From Palaemon carinicauda (lineage: Eukaryota > Arthropoda > Malacostraca > Decapoda > Palaemonidae): a stretch of 64,000 bases of DNA. This document shows positions 1 through 12,152 of the stretch, in pieces; within the stretch, counting starts at the first letter, position 1; each line of letters opens with the position of its first letter. The position numbers and the translations under genes are program-made. The notes beneath the pieces were generated by a model. That model searched no databases. It was not told the DNA's origin and worked only from the letters and a program-made list of their open reading frames with translations. Location: assembly GCF_036898095.1 (NCBI RefSeq), contig NC_090726.1, positions 31,411,921-31,475,920 of the forward strand, read 5' to 3'.

Positions 1-544
1 TTGGGATTCTAGGGAGTGGATGTTTTGGAGTGGGGGGATGGGGGGAGCTCGCCTTTGAGCACATTAGGTGCGAGACGTTAAGTCTCACTCGTGAGGTGTT
101 CAAATAGTGAGAGTGAACTATGAGATCATGTTCGCCGTAGCTTCTTGCTTGTCGTCAAGTCTCATTACACGAGTCACCAGTGGTAGGGGGGGACCTTGAG
201 AAGGTGGAATTGGGAGTGTAGACCTCAATCATGTTCTTAAAAGGCCAAGGGTGTTGAGAAGGGCATGGAAGAGGCTGGGTCTGGGCCAAGCTCCTCTTGA
301 GCACGACCTGCTGATGGTAAGCAAGGCGTTTCAGGGGTTCTTGTATGTTGTTGTTGTATAATGGGGGTGTCCAATGGAGTACAGGAGGAGGATGGGGGGA
401 AACCCCTGCCCGCTCCGAAGAGCCGTGATTACACTTACGAAAAGCTCAAGGAGGAGTGCACTCGAGCATGTCAAACCAATAGCAAACACAGGGGTTGTGG
501 AGGATTTATTTTTGCTTTATTTTTATTTTTGTTTTGCCAAATCC

Positions 545-550
<6 letters not shown>

Positions 551-614
<64 letters not shown>
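551..614. repeat. (GA)n microsatellite
   Basis: An uninterrupted dinucleotide tract of about 32 GA units. It creates the artificial RE-repeat tail of the frame opened at 361. Confidence 0.97.
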
Positions 615-617
<3 letters not shown>

Positions 618-1441
618 TTGTGTTAGCGAGCGAAAGTAGTTAGGTTAACGATCGTTTGTGGTGAGAAAGACTGTTGGTACAAATGAGATTGTTTGTTTAC
701 ATTTTTAGTAAGGTTACGACAGTGGTGAATGTTTCGGAGCGAATGCTTTTTTATTTGACTGCAGCTTAAGGCAGTTGTGTGAGAGCTGGATTATATCATT
801 ATTATTTTTTGACCAGCGTGGAAGTGTTTTTGATTTTCTGAGTAAGTACAGTTTTGTTTATCTTTGCTTGTCGTGATTGTGAATGATAGGAACAATTTAT
901 TATTTATCTTTGATTATAGTGCGATAGTTCAGTTAGCTAGAAGTGTTCGTAAGTGTTTTTCTTTTTTATTTTGGCAGGCTGCGATTCCTCCTTTGGTGAG
1001 GCTAACTCCTTTGGAGTGACTAAATTTCTAGAAAGTGGATTACTGTTGATGACCTGGCCTGGAACTGATCATATTTAGACTGTTTTTTTTTGGATTAACG
1101 ATTGTCGATGACCTGGCCTGTTTACTTCGATTGCTGCTATTGATGATGATAATGATGATAAGGATGATGACGATGATGATTACGACCCCGATTAGGGAGG
1201 CAGTGGTGGCAACTTGCCATACAGTTTAACCTGTTAATCACAGATTGAGGGTTGTGCCGTGAAAGACAGTTCGGCAGTTTGTGAACGACTGTGTTGCAAA
1301 TAATATATATGAACATACAAATTTTGGTGTTGAACTCGTAATATATGTGTTTTGTGTTTTCATGTTTGGGTTGCGGTTAGTTTTAAGTTTCGTTAGGATT
1401 TATTAGATTGCGGAAAGGTTTTTTTGTTAATTATATATTTA

Positions 1442-1498
1442 GTTTAAAGTGTTAAATTTTGATTAGTTTAAAGTGTTAAGTTTTGATTGGTTTAAAGT
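1442..1498. repeat. 24-bp tandem repeat, about 2.4 copies
   Basis: The unit begins GTTTAAAGTGTTAA and recurs at 1442, 1466 and 1490 with a few substitutions. It is a short local duplication in AT-rich DNA. Confidence 0.8.
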
Positions 1499-1659
1499 AT
1501 TTATTTTGAATGTGGATGGTTTATGAATTAGTTTAGTTTGTAAGAAATATAGTGTTAAGGATATGTTTTGTTTTGATTGTCGTCCTTTTGTCCAAGAGTC
1601 CCGCTGCTGATAACGTAAGGGGAAAGTTTGTTTTGTGGAGACCATTGTAAGTAAGTAAG

Positions 1660-2650
1660 ATTCAAGGGTGTGGGGGTTGTTTTTGCAACATCCCGCCACA
1701 GGGTGTCTGCCGGGATCTCTCCCAGGGACAATAGACACTCTTGGGAGATCCTACAGCTGAGTGGGTTCAACACGTGCAAACGAGATTGTTACCCCAAAGG
1801 AGAACAATCTGCAGGACCTCAGATGGGAGAGGAGCTGTGGATGCAGAAAAAGTGAAAGGCCAGAGGAAGGGTGTCCTTTCACTCAGCTCTGGATGAAGAA
1901 AGGCCTAGGCCTACCTCTGAGGAGGTGGAGGTTCCTGCTATGCACTGCATTTTAACGCCTCTAACAGTCTGTCCTTCGAAGGAGAACCCGGGTTTTCCAA
2001 CAAAGGCTAGAGCTCATGAAGAGTAACATGAGCAGACTTCCCTTTAGAGGGTTTAATTGCTTCTCCAGGTGAAGCAACGGGGTCCTGCAGGCCAATGAGT
2101 CACCTAGGACTCAAAGGCACATCCCTCTTGTCTAACCAAACTCCAGAAGAGGTTGAGCAGACAGAGGCATGAAGGGGTTTCTTGGCCTTCATGGCAGAGA
2201 AGCAGAACTCTGGGGCGAAGAATCCCTTTTAGACATCTTATTCCTCCCGCGGCCAAACCACTCCCACTGAGATGATAGCAACTCTGAACACTCGTCGCAT
2301 GAAGACGCTGCTGTGTAGGAGTGTCCTGTGCACAAAGGACAAAGCTGGTGAAAATCTGTCTCCAGTGGGGAAAGGAATATGTCACAAAGGTGACCATCAG
2401 TACGAAGCAAGTCCACATGCTGCTTCCTCTCAAAAACAGTGCAAACACACCTAAAAATAACAAGATAAAAAGTTTGATATACCGGTTAAACCCACGACGG
2501 AGGAGCAATGCATGTCCACTCTCTCCGACAGCCATATCAAAAGCGGTAGAGTACGAGTGTGACTATGGCTACAAACACCCAGCTACACTTAGTTACTCAT
2601 TGTAAAGAATGATAGTTTGTATTTGTCAAAACAAATAAGATTTTCTAAGA
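1660..2650 (-). pseudogene. DIRS gag N-terminal remnant, with 5' end of the element
   Basis: Read on the minus strand, the block starts near 2650 with an AT-rich stretch resembling the outer end of other DIRS elements here (ATTTGTTTTGACAAATACAAAC). It then carries a short frame (2416-2189) with LCPLCTGHSYTAASSCDECSELLSSQWEW followed by KMSKRDS when the phrases are read in order. That pattern matches the gag N-terminus of the element at 33.67-37.04 kb (LCPACRGRSC, CNKCWEWLSSQWE, KSKRDS). A longer overlapping minus frame (2535-2104) is not the homologous one. No RT, RNase H or recombinase follows, so this is a 5' fragment with damaged frames. The orientation is opposite to most DIRS copies in the window. 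Homology is by eye; the lower boundary is uncertain. Confidence 0.7.
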
Positions 2651-5317
2651 TTTACTTCATGGGGATCAAGTCCAAACTTAAGTGGAGGGGGTCTGTAGAG
2701 AAATGTAAAGGGATCTGGGCTGATACACAAACCTTTTTAGAAGTACTTAATATGTACAACAATAAAAACATAGATACTGTAACTTCATTCATCTGAGATG
2801 GACACAAACTCGCCTCCAGAACTATTAGGAAGTTTGCTTAGCATTCTTAGTCTTCTCTAGATTTTTCCTTAAACTAAACCTAAAGCAAAACAGTAAAGGT
2901 CTCTAATGTATTAAAAATTAACCTACTTAACATTTGAACAATCAAACGACTCCGTTATCAGGTGAACATAACTCAAAAAGAGAATTTGTAAGTGAACAAC
3001 CTTTCTCTGTACAAAAAACAAAACAATCCTTGATGTAACATTTAACAAGGCTGGGAAAAATTAGCAATTACAGAATATCTTATTAATTATTTTATTAATT
3101 CATCCTTGACCCACCTCACCAACATTCATAGCAATTTTCCTACAGCACATGATATCACAATAAATGAGGAAATATTTAAAATCACAAAGGATATAACTCA
3201 ATTTAGAAGTGCTAACATTAGATGCATAACGAAAAAAGCAAAATAAACGGTGGCTTATCATCACCTAGATTGTTGCTATCGACTGCCAGAGCGCTTGATG
3301 AATGCTAGAAGTGGAGGCATTTTGAAAGGAAAGAAAAAAGGATATCTTTATTTTGTGGGAGGCATCGAAATCTAAACAGCTTCATCAGAGAAGCAATACA
3401 GTATGAACATCTGGGGAGTTTTGTAGAAATAAAATGCTGTGCATTGTATACGTAGCTTACATCACTGGCAATAATCTAGAACATACCTACACACCACAAA
3501 ATTGCAGCAAGGATAATTTTAGTGACGCATTGTAACTTAACTTAATCTAATATGTCAGCCCGTTTGCTGACCTAGCAGGCATGAAATCACAAGAGAATAT
3601 ATCGATGCACTTCAACCCAACCTAGTAAATCAGATCATATGACCATGGGTCTTTGCTCCAACAGGACTTCCCCCAAGTAACCTAACCAAGGATGCTATAC
3701 CATACACTAAAGATAAATTCCCTCGTAAACTCACCTTGCCTATTATGCTTTACCTGGAATAAGGGACAGTCCCTCTTTCCCCTTTACCATTGCAAATTAA
3801 TATATTCCTTAGAGTACACTTGAGAAATACTGATCGAAGGTACAGATGAGTTTGTTGACAAGGATATCTGCATATTTATTATTCAACAAATGTATTGTTT
3901 GGGCAGAGGAACCACCTGCCAATGGAATGAATATCTTCTTAGTGGTCACTGAATACCTTGTCAATTTATTTCAATCACGAAGCTATTGCAATGATTGTAG
4001 CTACCATAGGCACCTTTACCCTCATGACAGCCAATGAGTAACTAAAGACAGTGCTGTAAAATAATTGCTGTGCAGTAGTATGAAAACATCTGGGAACTTT
4101 TGACATGAAAATTTAGGAAGCTTTAATAATAGTTTCTGAACTAAAAGGCATCGATTACTATACATAATGTAAAGGAAAACCATAAAAAAAAGCTCCCACA
4201 AGAGCTTGAGAATACCTCATGAGCAACAAACTACCATCACCTTTCCAGACGTCAAAAATGAGCTTGGAATAGGAGTAGGCCTACTCATCTCGTCTTTATT
4301 TGTAGACTAATATGTGCAACTCATCCAAAATGACGGCTAAATATTTTGATAGATATGCACACGCAGAGATTCAACCCTTCCTAGGCCCAATCCTATTCCT
4401 AATTACAACCCCTCTCCCCAGGGTATGACTACTTTCCATCCCCTACAAGAGGGACAGGGAGAGACTAAGTAGTTATACGTCTGACAATACCGCTGAGAAC
4501 TATATATCCACAAACTTGCTCTTTCTTATATAGGGGAGATAACTCCAATTATTATTCAGTTCCCCATTATATTCACTCAGAAAAAAATGGCAACTTTCCA
4601 GGTGAGCTCCATGTGATGAATTTACAAAATAATGGAATAAAAATTAATTTTAAATTACTAAATAATGAAATAAGCATTGATATACAGAAAACAGTATGTA
4701 AACTCATACAACTAACCACCAAAATAAGGTTAAATAACATACCACTATGTTGTTCGACAATAGGGAACATCAATGGGAGACCAGAGTTTCAAGGTACAGC
4801 ACCAGTTAGAAATGACCAATTTCCATAAATTATACCATCACTATTAGATTAATTACATCATTCATGTTTGTCATTGGTAAAACTCTAGTACAAATAAGTA
4901 TGAAACAGGAAAATATGGCAAGCACAGTTAAAATAATACATCTTAACTTGACCTTGCCTAACCTAGAACATTTAGTCATTACCTAGCCAGAATGGCTTTG
5001 GCACTCTTGGACCAAACTAACTAACCTAACACTGTCAATTAAATCAAATTACAGGGTTTAAGGTGTATGTAGTTGGTTGGAACAGGCGCAAACTTTCTTA
5101 TTAATTGTTAAACAGATTTTCTTTAAAGGGGAAAATGTTGTTGATCTTTGTCTAGAAATACGATATTATAAAGCTAGTTTTATGACTTATGAAATATTAA
5201 GATTTACTGTGACCTTGCCAGAGTAAAGCCGGTTGGGAAGCCAACACAGAGTTAAGTTTTAATCTTAGGGTACGCTAAGGATACAGCGGTCTAAGGGACT
5301 AATACGCTCCCCTGGTA
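2651..5317. other. Anonymous AT-rich DNA, no gene seen
   Basis: Only short frames occur and none has a recognisable motif. The segment near 4370-4530 (CCCCTCTCCCCAGGGTATGA and neighbours) has the look of a dispersed repeat, but I see no second copy in this window. I can support nothing further. Confidence 0.5.
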
Positions 5318-5560
5318 GCTAACAATAACCTCCCACTAGATATTCTAAAGACTTTAGATATTAAGGCTTTCAAGAGGAAACTTAAGACTTTCTTGCTCTC
5401 TAAGTGCTTCGATAGTGTGGATTTGACAATAAACGAGCAATATGTAGAGTGAAAGGCTGAATGCTTTTGAACGAACATGTTAAAATGACAATAGATATCC
5501 TGTAGAGAGTGGGGTTCCCCTGCTATATAGGACCAGAAAAGCCCTTAAAATGATATGAAA
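5318..5560 (+). mobile_element. LINE 3'-end remnant
   Basis: The frame 5318-5452 reads NNLPLDILKTLDIKAFKRKL followed by KTFLLSKCFDSVDLTI and a stop. This is the typical C-terminal tail of a non-LTR retrotransposon reverse transcriptase protein, where a 'lp..i..~..~FK.kLk.fL' ending is common. The same tail recurs at 7.8 kb (plus strand) and 9.0 kb (minus strand). It is 5'-truncated, as is usual for LINE insertions. No poly-TAA tail is visible here. Confidence 0.65.
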
Positions 5561-6800
5561 TATGTAGGAAAGGATATGGCTCCTAGGTTAGGTTAGGTGG
5601 GAAACCTTGGGTTAGGTGGTGGTTTTATGTTTGTTTCCCTTTTCAAATGTGGTTGCTCTATTTTAACATTTGAAATTTTACACCTGGTCTGTAGGCCTAC
5701 CAACCAGTTTCAAAGGCTCCCACGGTTCTCCCTAGCAGTACCTGACGACGCAGAAGCTTTGCCCAACCTGAGCCATGACACATAACCTGACCTACAATGT
5801 ACACATTATTTATTGATATTGCTGGTTAACTACGGGGTGATATTGAAATTTATTTACTGGATGAAATGGATGATATTCCCTCCGTATGAATAATAAGAAC
5901 TATTCAAAATCAAGGTGTAAACCTATCCAAAGGCAGAACTCAGTAATATTTACCAGTACCAAACAATAGGCCTACACTACCTTACCTTCAAGTGTTTAGA
6001 CTTAAATAATCATAAATATGTAACTTATTACCTAAACTATTACGGAGACGCTCCAACGCGCGACAGAAGATGCAATTAATGCAAAATTGCCAAAAACAAT
6101 ACACTAATACAAATTACAATGCACTAATCGCAAGATAACACTCGGTGCAAGACCCACAACTAGACCTATTGACAATTTGCCGTTTGCCCTTTGTGGCAAG
6201 AATTTTAGGAACGTTCTACACACCAAACAATCGTCAAAATGTAATCTTAAGTCTCTAGAATTATAGATTTACTTAAAAGAACCATGAAAAAAATAATTCA
6301 TAAGTGAACTGCGTGTGTTGAAAACTTAGGTATTTTATTAGAATATAATTTTGAAATAATTGTGCAACTCATTCAATTACCATAACAGCAACCTGAACGA
6401 ACGAACGAACGAATAATCAACATATATCACACAGTGATTAATACAAAACCCCTTGAGAAAAAACTATTACTGTCTTTCTGAGAAAACAGAGAGCTAAAAT
6501 AATAAAGAAATTTGCCAGTAACCTCCTTTTGGATATGTAAGGTCATTATTAGAGTGATACCAAATAGCGGCCTATTAAAAGAATTGGTTCCTAAATTATA
6601 TCGTCCCCAACCCAGAAGCCTAAACAAGTCACCAGTTATAGACTAATTGTGGAAAACACACAAAATTCAATCGAATGAAGTTGCTTATTATGCAATGCTG
6701 TGTTTTCAAAGGAAAGCATCATTCTTGCAAAGGAAGACTACATTAATGCATTACAACAAGAATCTGGTAGTCAAAACGTTGAAAACCCAAGGGAGAGGGG
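5561..6800. other. Anonymous DNA, no gene seen
   Basis: The stretch holds a short GGTTAGGTTAGGTGG motif near 5586 and a GAAC-repeat (CGAACGAACGAACGAA) near 6398. No coding frame has recognisable content. Confidence 0.5.
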
Positions 6801-7310
6801 ATCAATATTCTGTAAATAAACTTGTGATTAATTTAGCTATAACCAGGATCGGGTACTGTAACTATATCTGTTACAATCTACCCAAAGTGCAACCAAAGAA
6901 ATTACAAAAAAAAAAAAAAAAAAAAAAAAAAAACTGAGGAGCAAGATTGGTAGGCCTATAAGGTGTCCCACCCCAAGAAATGATTACTCTTATGCTAAAT
7001 GGATTATACTAGGTGTATCAATTTACTAATTTATCTCTCAGTACTCAAATAAATACTGTAGTAAGAATCACTGGATGTCACATTAGAAACATTACTTTTG
7101 TAAAGAAGTAACTGGATGAATATACTGTAAAGAAACTTATGATTAGCCGTGTTAATTCCAAGATTGACTAATGTACTCCATCGGTTACAATCTACACAAA
7201 ATACAATTTAAGAAATTACAAAACATTATACACAGTGGAGCAAGACATAAAAGGTGTCCCGGCACGAGAAAGTTTTACCCCTATTAACTGAATTATACTG
7301 GACATCAATT
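6801..7310. repeat. Diverged direct duplication (about 200 bp, two copies)
   Basis: Blocks at about 6801-7010 and 7111-7310 align in order: a GGATNAATAT start, TGTAAANAAACTT, GTTACAATCTAC, AAGAAATTACAAAA, GAGCAAGA, AAGGTGTCCC and finally a similar TGTATCAATTT/GACATCAATTT end. The first copy carries a poly-A run at 6906-6933. The blocks could be two insertions of one AT-rich repeat or a local duplication. Confidence 0.7.
6906..6933. repeat. Poly-A tract (about 28 A)
   Basis: A pure A run inside the first copy of the duplication. It is absent at the equivalent place in the second copy, so it expanded after the duplication or marks a retroposed end. Confidence 0.95.
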
Positions 7311-7689
7311 TTAGTTATAATAGAGTATAAGATGTGTGCAATACCTCATCAAGTTATCAGAACCTGATGTCCAAAATGTTTAAGAGGATTGCAACGCATC
7401 GTGACTTGAAATGATAATACCAATCCCCTAATATCGCAAGAGGGTCTGCCCCTCTCTTTAATTCTTCTCCTGTACTTCTCTTTCTCCCTATTTCCTTAAT
7501 CTTTCCCATCCCGAGTACCAGCCTTTGACCTATAAACTGGATTGTATCCAGGGGTACTCTTCCTTTCCCCATATTCCCCACTTCCCTATTCTTATTATTA
7601 TAATTAATAACGCATCGTGCAGCCATCAAATCGTGTCGACACGAGAATAGCCCAGATGGTTTCAAATTATGAGAGACAACGTGTAAGCC

Positions 7690-8010
7690 TATGTCTACTG
7701 TAGGCTATAAAACTTTCAAATATGCAACCCCAAGGCTATATATCAAGCACCGACTAGACATCCAAAAGGCTAAAGATATTATTGTTTTTAAGATGAAACT
7801 GGAGTATTTCATGTTTTCTAAGTGCTTTGATAATGTGGATTTGACAATTACCGTAGAATATGCTGCGGGATACTTTAAATATGGAAGAATGGATACGACA
7901 AATTACATATCTTGTAGGATTTGTAGTCCATAGAGTTTCCCTGTGTGATATGATCTGGGAAAACAGGACCTAAAGCAAGGGCATTTTTTTCTGGCCCTGT
8001 CACACAGGGA
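7690..8010 (+). mobile_element. LINE 3'-end remnant
   Basis: The frame 7691-7933 contains FKMKLEYFMFSKCFDNVDLT, matching the C-terminal tail at 5.3 kb (FKRKLKTFLLSKCFDSVDLT). The end of the frame passes into 3' UTR-like sequence. It is 5'-truncated and degenerate. The minus frame upstream (7665-7357) has no recognisable domain. Confidence 0.65.
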
Positions 8011-8104
8011 ACGTAGTTAGGAATTTAGTAAGGCACATGAAATGTATAATCTAACATGCCCAATCACCAATATTAAGTGTTTCATCTGATGGAATGAAGA
8101 ACTT

Positions 8105-8105
8105 A

Positions 8106-8179
<74 letters not shown>
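8105..8179. repeat. (TAA)n microsatellite
   Basis: About 25 TAA units. It may be the expanded tail of a LINE insertion, since LINEs in this window end in TAA repeats. On the minus strand it is read as a poly-tyrosine frame, which is an artefact. Confidence 0.95.
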
Positions 8180-8180
<1 letters not shown>

Positions 8181-8352
8181 CTTGCATTTCGTCTCCTAAC
8201 ACTGGTGATAATCCAGAACTATTTATAACTGAGTAGTTAATAACATGAAGTTCGTTTTAATTAATTCTTTTAATTTCTTTAATGACACTAATGGCTTCAT
8301 TTAGAATCTGTTTTGGTTTATCTGTGAAGAAAATTAATCCTGATTAATTTCT

Positions 8353-8356
<4 letters not shown>

Positions 8357-8405
<49 letters not shown>

Positions 8406-9140
8406 CTGCAAGCGTTAGCTATAACCTTAATTGGAAAAGCAAGGTGCTGTAAGCCCAAGATGCTGTAAGCCCAAGGGCTTCAACAGGAAAAAATAGCCCA
8501 GCGAGGAAAGAAAAGAAGGAAATGAATAACTAAAAGTAAAGTAAACAATCAAAACGAAATGTTTTTTTTTTTTAGAAGGAAATGAATAACCACAAGTAAA
8601 GTAAACAATCAAAACGAAATGTTTAAAAGAAAAGAAGGAAATGAATAACTACAAGCAAAGTAATAAACAATCAAAATAGAATGTTTTAATAACATTAACA
8701 ACATTAAACATTAAATATCTCGTATATAAACAATTAAAACTTAAAAAAAAACCCTCACACACAAGAGGAAGAAAAATACGATGGAGCAACGTGTCCGAGT
8801 GTAGGCTACTCTCAAGCGAGGGAACTCTACCCCAAGACAGTGGAAGGACATGGTACTGTACAGAGGCTATGACACTACCCAAGACTAGAGAATAATGGTA
8901 TGATTTGGAGTGTACATCTCCTAGAAGAGGTGCTTACCATGGTTAAAGAGTCTCTTCTACCACTCCGTACTTAGAGTATCAAATGAAGTAATTAACGTTG
9001 ATTGTTAAAGCGACATTATCGAAGCACTTACAAAAACAGGAAATTCTTCAACTTCTTGAAGACCTTAATATCTTCAGTCCTTCAGACAACTAGTGGGAGC
9101 TTTTATTATACTGTATAGTCTTGGGACCGCATATTTGAAA
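8357..9140 (-). mobile_element. 5'-truncated LINE, minus strand, with (TTA)n tail
   Basis: Reading the minus strand from about 9080, a broken frame gives KVFKKLKNFLF then CFDNVALTI, the same C-terminal tail as at 5.3 and 7.8 kb. The 3' UTR follows and ends with the module 'GGGCTATTTTTTCCTGTTG ... CCCTTGGGCTTA ... CTTTTCCAA ... GTTATAGCT', then the TAA tail (read as TTA repeats at 8357-8405 on the plus strand). The same 3' module ends four other plus-strand LINE copies in this window. A local duplication (AAGCCCAAGATGCTGTAAGCCCAAG) is visible around 8451-8475. Confidence 0.85.
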
Positions 9141-10318
9141 GCTCTAGATCCTACGGTAGAAGTAAATCTTGGCTGCACTTGAATAGTTGTCCAACATAAC
9201 TTTAAAATTGCAATATCAAGAATAACAAATGCTTGTGTACTCTTTGGCTTTGACTTATAAAACCCAGATGGAAAACATGAATTAAATCATAATTTGGTTA
9301 TTGTAATTTCATTCCAGAGAGATGGGGAGAAATTGACAGATTTCTTATTACTTATATTTCATTTACTTATAGATGATATTGATAATAGGTCGGACTTTAT
9401 GAAACATTAATGAAAACAATCATAACAGAAGTGATGAGTGAGCGGATTTAAAGAAAATTCCAAGTACTACTACTATTACTAAATTCTGGAAACTAAGCAG
9501 ATGGTGATTTCGGTAATGTTTATTAATTATTTTTCTGTTTTATCTGAAAGATGTTTGCATCAATAAAGAGAGTTTAGTTTGATATTTTGCCAGGATGATG
9601 CAGAACAAGTATTTTAAGTAGCTGTGGTAAAGATAGTAAGATCATTCGAGAATTCTAAGCTATGGCAGGCTAGACTTGTCTTAACCCGTTTGGTATTATT
9701 GTACTTTATTACAGGGTAATGTAACCTAGGGAAAAAACTACTTTTCTTCGAAAATGACACTCGTTCTTGTTGGAAATGAAGAGTTTCAGAATTATATATA
9801 TATCTATCTATATCCACTGAAAATGGGGGACCCCCAGTGGGAATTTGGGGTATTGGGTGGGGAAAACATACTGGGGAAACAGTTTAAAATGGTAAAACAA
9901 CCCTTTTCTTCTCTATACATTCTTGGATGTATAATAAACCGATGAAAAAATACACTACTTATCTATATCCTATACTAACTATATTTTTCATTTATTTGTT
10001 GACATTCTACGGGTCGGTTGTTGTCGCTCTCGTTAAACTTTACCGATTTGTCTTAACTCGTCTTGTACTTAAGGTTAGACTGGTCAATCTTATGCTCTAG
10101 GGGCATTACAATACATATTGATAATTTTACAAATAAACTGTTCAATTTTTGCTGTTTTTGCTATGGAAGATCTGTATTTAGTCATTCTTGTTTCCTTTAT
10201 CCTGTCCATATTTCAGCATTGACGTATTTTTCTGATTTCATGATCAATAACTGTCTGCATTCTGAAGCTATTGATTTTAAATGGTGAATTTTAGCAGTTT
10301 TTGGGGTGTATGTATGTT
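9141..10318. other. Anonymous DNA, no gene seen
   Basis: The segment at about 9816-9940 (CCCCCAGTGGGAATTTGGGG, then GGGTGGGGAAAACA) resembles 18810-18910 in order of motifs, including a final TGTATAATAAAC. It is likely a dispersed repeat with two diverged copies. I recognise nothing else. Confidence 0.4.
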
Positions 10319-10507
10319 AGCGGCCACCTGTATGTATTAGTATGTCTAACTTAGAATACGGCATTGTAAGGGGGGTCGCAGGGGGCGTTAGTCCCCCCCC
10401 TTCCCGTTAGTTAAGTAGGTAAGGACACGGCTTGTAGGTTGGGTTAGGGGGGAAAGGTTAAGTTTGTTGATGTCCATTTTTAAAGAACACGCGAGGAACT
10501 GGCCGCT
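10319..10507. mobile_element. MITE-like element, candidate
   Basis: A 189-bp block is bounded by perfect inverted ends AGCGGCCA (10319-10326) and TGGCCGCT (10500-10507). Between them the base composition is unlike the AT-rich surroundings, with G- and C-runs and GGTTAGG-type motifs. The ends are only 8 bp and I see no convincing target-site duplication, so the call is tentative. Confidence 0.35.
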
Positions 10508-11981
10508 GATATACAAAGGCTCCCGGTTTAACAGAATAACAGTTTTATCATTATGGAAACATTTGTTTTGTTATGTTTAATGGTTCAATTATAAAATGAT
10601 GCAATATTAGTTAGAGCATTGAAACTTGCATAATTGAATATATCTTTACAAATACACTATTTTGAATCGCATATACTACTGGCGCAAACATTTATTAAGG
10701 AAGTTACAGATTTTATAAAAAAAATACCCGTTTTGCTGTCATAGCACTTACCATAGGAGCCTCCTTCCACCCGGTAGTTCAGAAAAACACTGCTAGGTGG
10801 TGCTTCTGTCGTAAGTTACTGTTCGAACAGAGTAAAGGGTCCAACGTTTTATTTTCTATACCTCTTAGTTATTTGTTTTCAACATTGGAATATACATTAT
10901 AATCATAGCTCTTTTTTTCTATTGATTATTTTGATAACAAAAGGTTAGGGTAGAAATGTGTGTTTGATGTATTTACTCTGATCATTGGAAATGAAAGCCA
11001 GTTCCATGTTTGAACAGAAGCTGGAGGGTGAAGCTACAACTCACACCTTTGTTAAGTGTGCATTAGCCTGTTTGAATTTTTATAATTAATGCTGAAATAA
11101 TATCCCATGGGGTTAACGAGCCTAGCGAAACATGTTCCGCTTGCCAGAAAATAGGAGCAGTGATATGATGTTTAATCGCGAGCTTAACGAGCATATGGCA
11201 GAGCAAAATCTTATAAGTGATGAGCTCAATGAAGTAAGGAAGTATTTATAATACGATAAACACTGCTACGAAGGACTCTATAGAAAATGGGATGGAAACC
11301 TCATTTTTTATGCGTCCAGAAATTCTGGAAAACAAAAGCTCCATTGTTTTGACAGTATTTCATTACTGTTACTTGGTTTTTATTATGGTAACTGTTTATT
11401 TTTATTACGATAACTGGTTTTTTATGACTGACTATTGGAAACAAAGTTTGAAAAAGGTAATTTGAATAACTATTCTAAGGTGTTTCAAAATTAATTGATG
11501 ATGATACCTAGCGCAAAGTCATTGCTTTTCAGTTACGGTAGTCGATCTAATAAATAAAAAACTACGGATTTTTTATAGGGATCATGATAAAAAATTTTCA
11601 AAACACTAAAAACAAGTGTTATTTTCTACACACTGTTTATTGTACCATTCTGTAATTTTACCTGTTTAATTTGGCGACCAAAATATTGAATTTAAAGAAT
11701 TGAAGCAGAAAAGCAAATAGCTTGGCTTGATAAGTGAGAGTTGTACAGAGAATACACTCAAGTCTGAGTTACAAATTGATCTGCCGTCAACAATTTCTAA
11801 CCATTTGTGTGTTTGGTTCGTCCCCATCATAGTAAACTAACAGTGAGTATTTATAGGAGGATTTGTCAAAACTTAAAGATGTAATGGGTAAATGTAGGAT
11901 AAATTAATTTGTAGTCATTTACATAAACCATATATTTTTCATACTCGTTATTATGTGTTTTATCCATTTCTGACCTTGAAT
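10508..11981. other. Anonymous AT-rich DNA, no gene seen
   Basis: No frame of useful length and no recognised repeat up to the left end of DIRS copy A. Confidence 0.5.
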
Positions 11982-12152
11982 TTTTCAATATTAATCTTAC
12001 CCGATAATCATGTAGCTGTCAACTCTGTTGCCGACAGAAATCTACGGTCGGGATACGCCAGCGATCGCTATACAGGTGGGGGTGAACACCACAGCGCCAT
12101 CTGTGGTCAGGTACTCTTAGTACTTCTTGTCAACACCACCTCAATTTTTCCT
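11982..12152 (+). repeat. Left inverted terminal repeat of DIRS A
   Basis: It is the reverse complement of 18541-18734 over about 140 bp, with only one or two indels. A-specific bases (for example GTTGCCGACAGAAATC) appear in both its repeats and not in B or C. The outer 35 bp pairs with the first half of the internal complementary region. Confidence 0.93.

Larger units (their letters stand above)
1..1660. other. Anonymous AT-rich DNA with simple repeats
   Basis: I recognise no gene here. An open frame starting at 361 begins with about 50 plausible residues, including a charged YEKLKEECTRAC stretch that vaguely resembles the SAP-like start of some retroelement gag proteins. It then runs into a GA microsatellite and reads as low-complexity RE repeats, so I do not call it a gene. 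A GAT-rich imperfect trinucleotide tract lies near 1140-1185. Confidence 0.5.

Noticed and set aside
361..639. A 92-codon frame with RE repeats
   Set aside because: The second half is a translated GA microsatellite and the first half has only a weak resemblance to retroelement gag starts.
2104..2535. A 143-codon minus frame with hydrophobic N-terminus as a membrane protein gene
   Set aside because: The overlapping minus frame 2189-2416 carries the DIRS gag homology, so this one is a shadow within a dead element.
5580..5625. GGTTAGG repeats as interstitial telomere sequence
   Set aside because: Only two or three imperfect units; similar short motifs are scattered (for example near 56375), so this is not a telomere tract.
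8017..8202. Minus-strand poly-tyrosine frame
   Set aside because: It is a translated TAA microsatellite.
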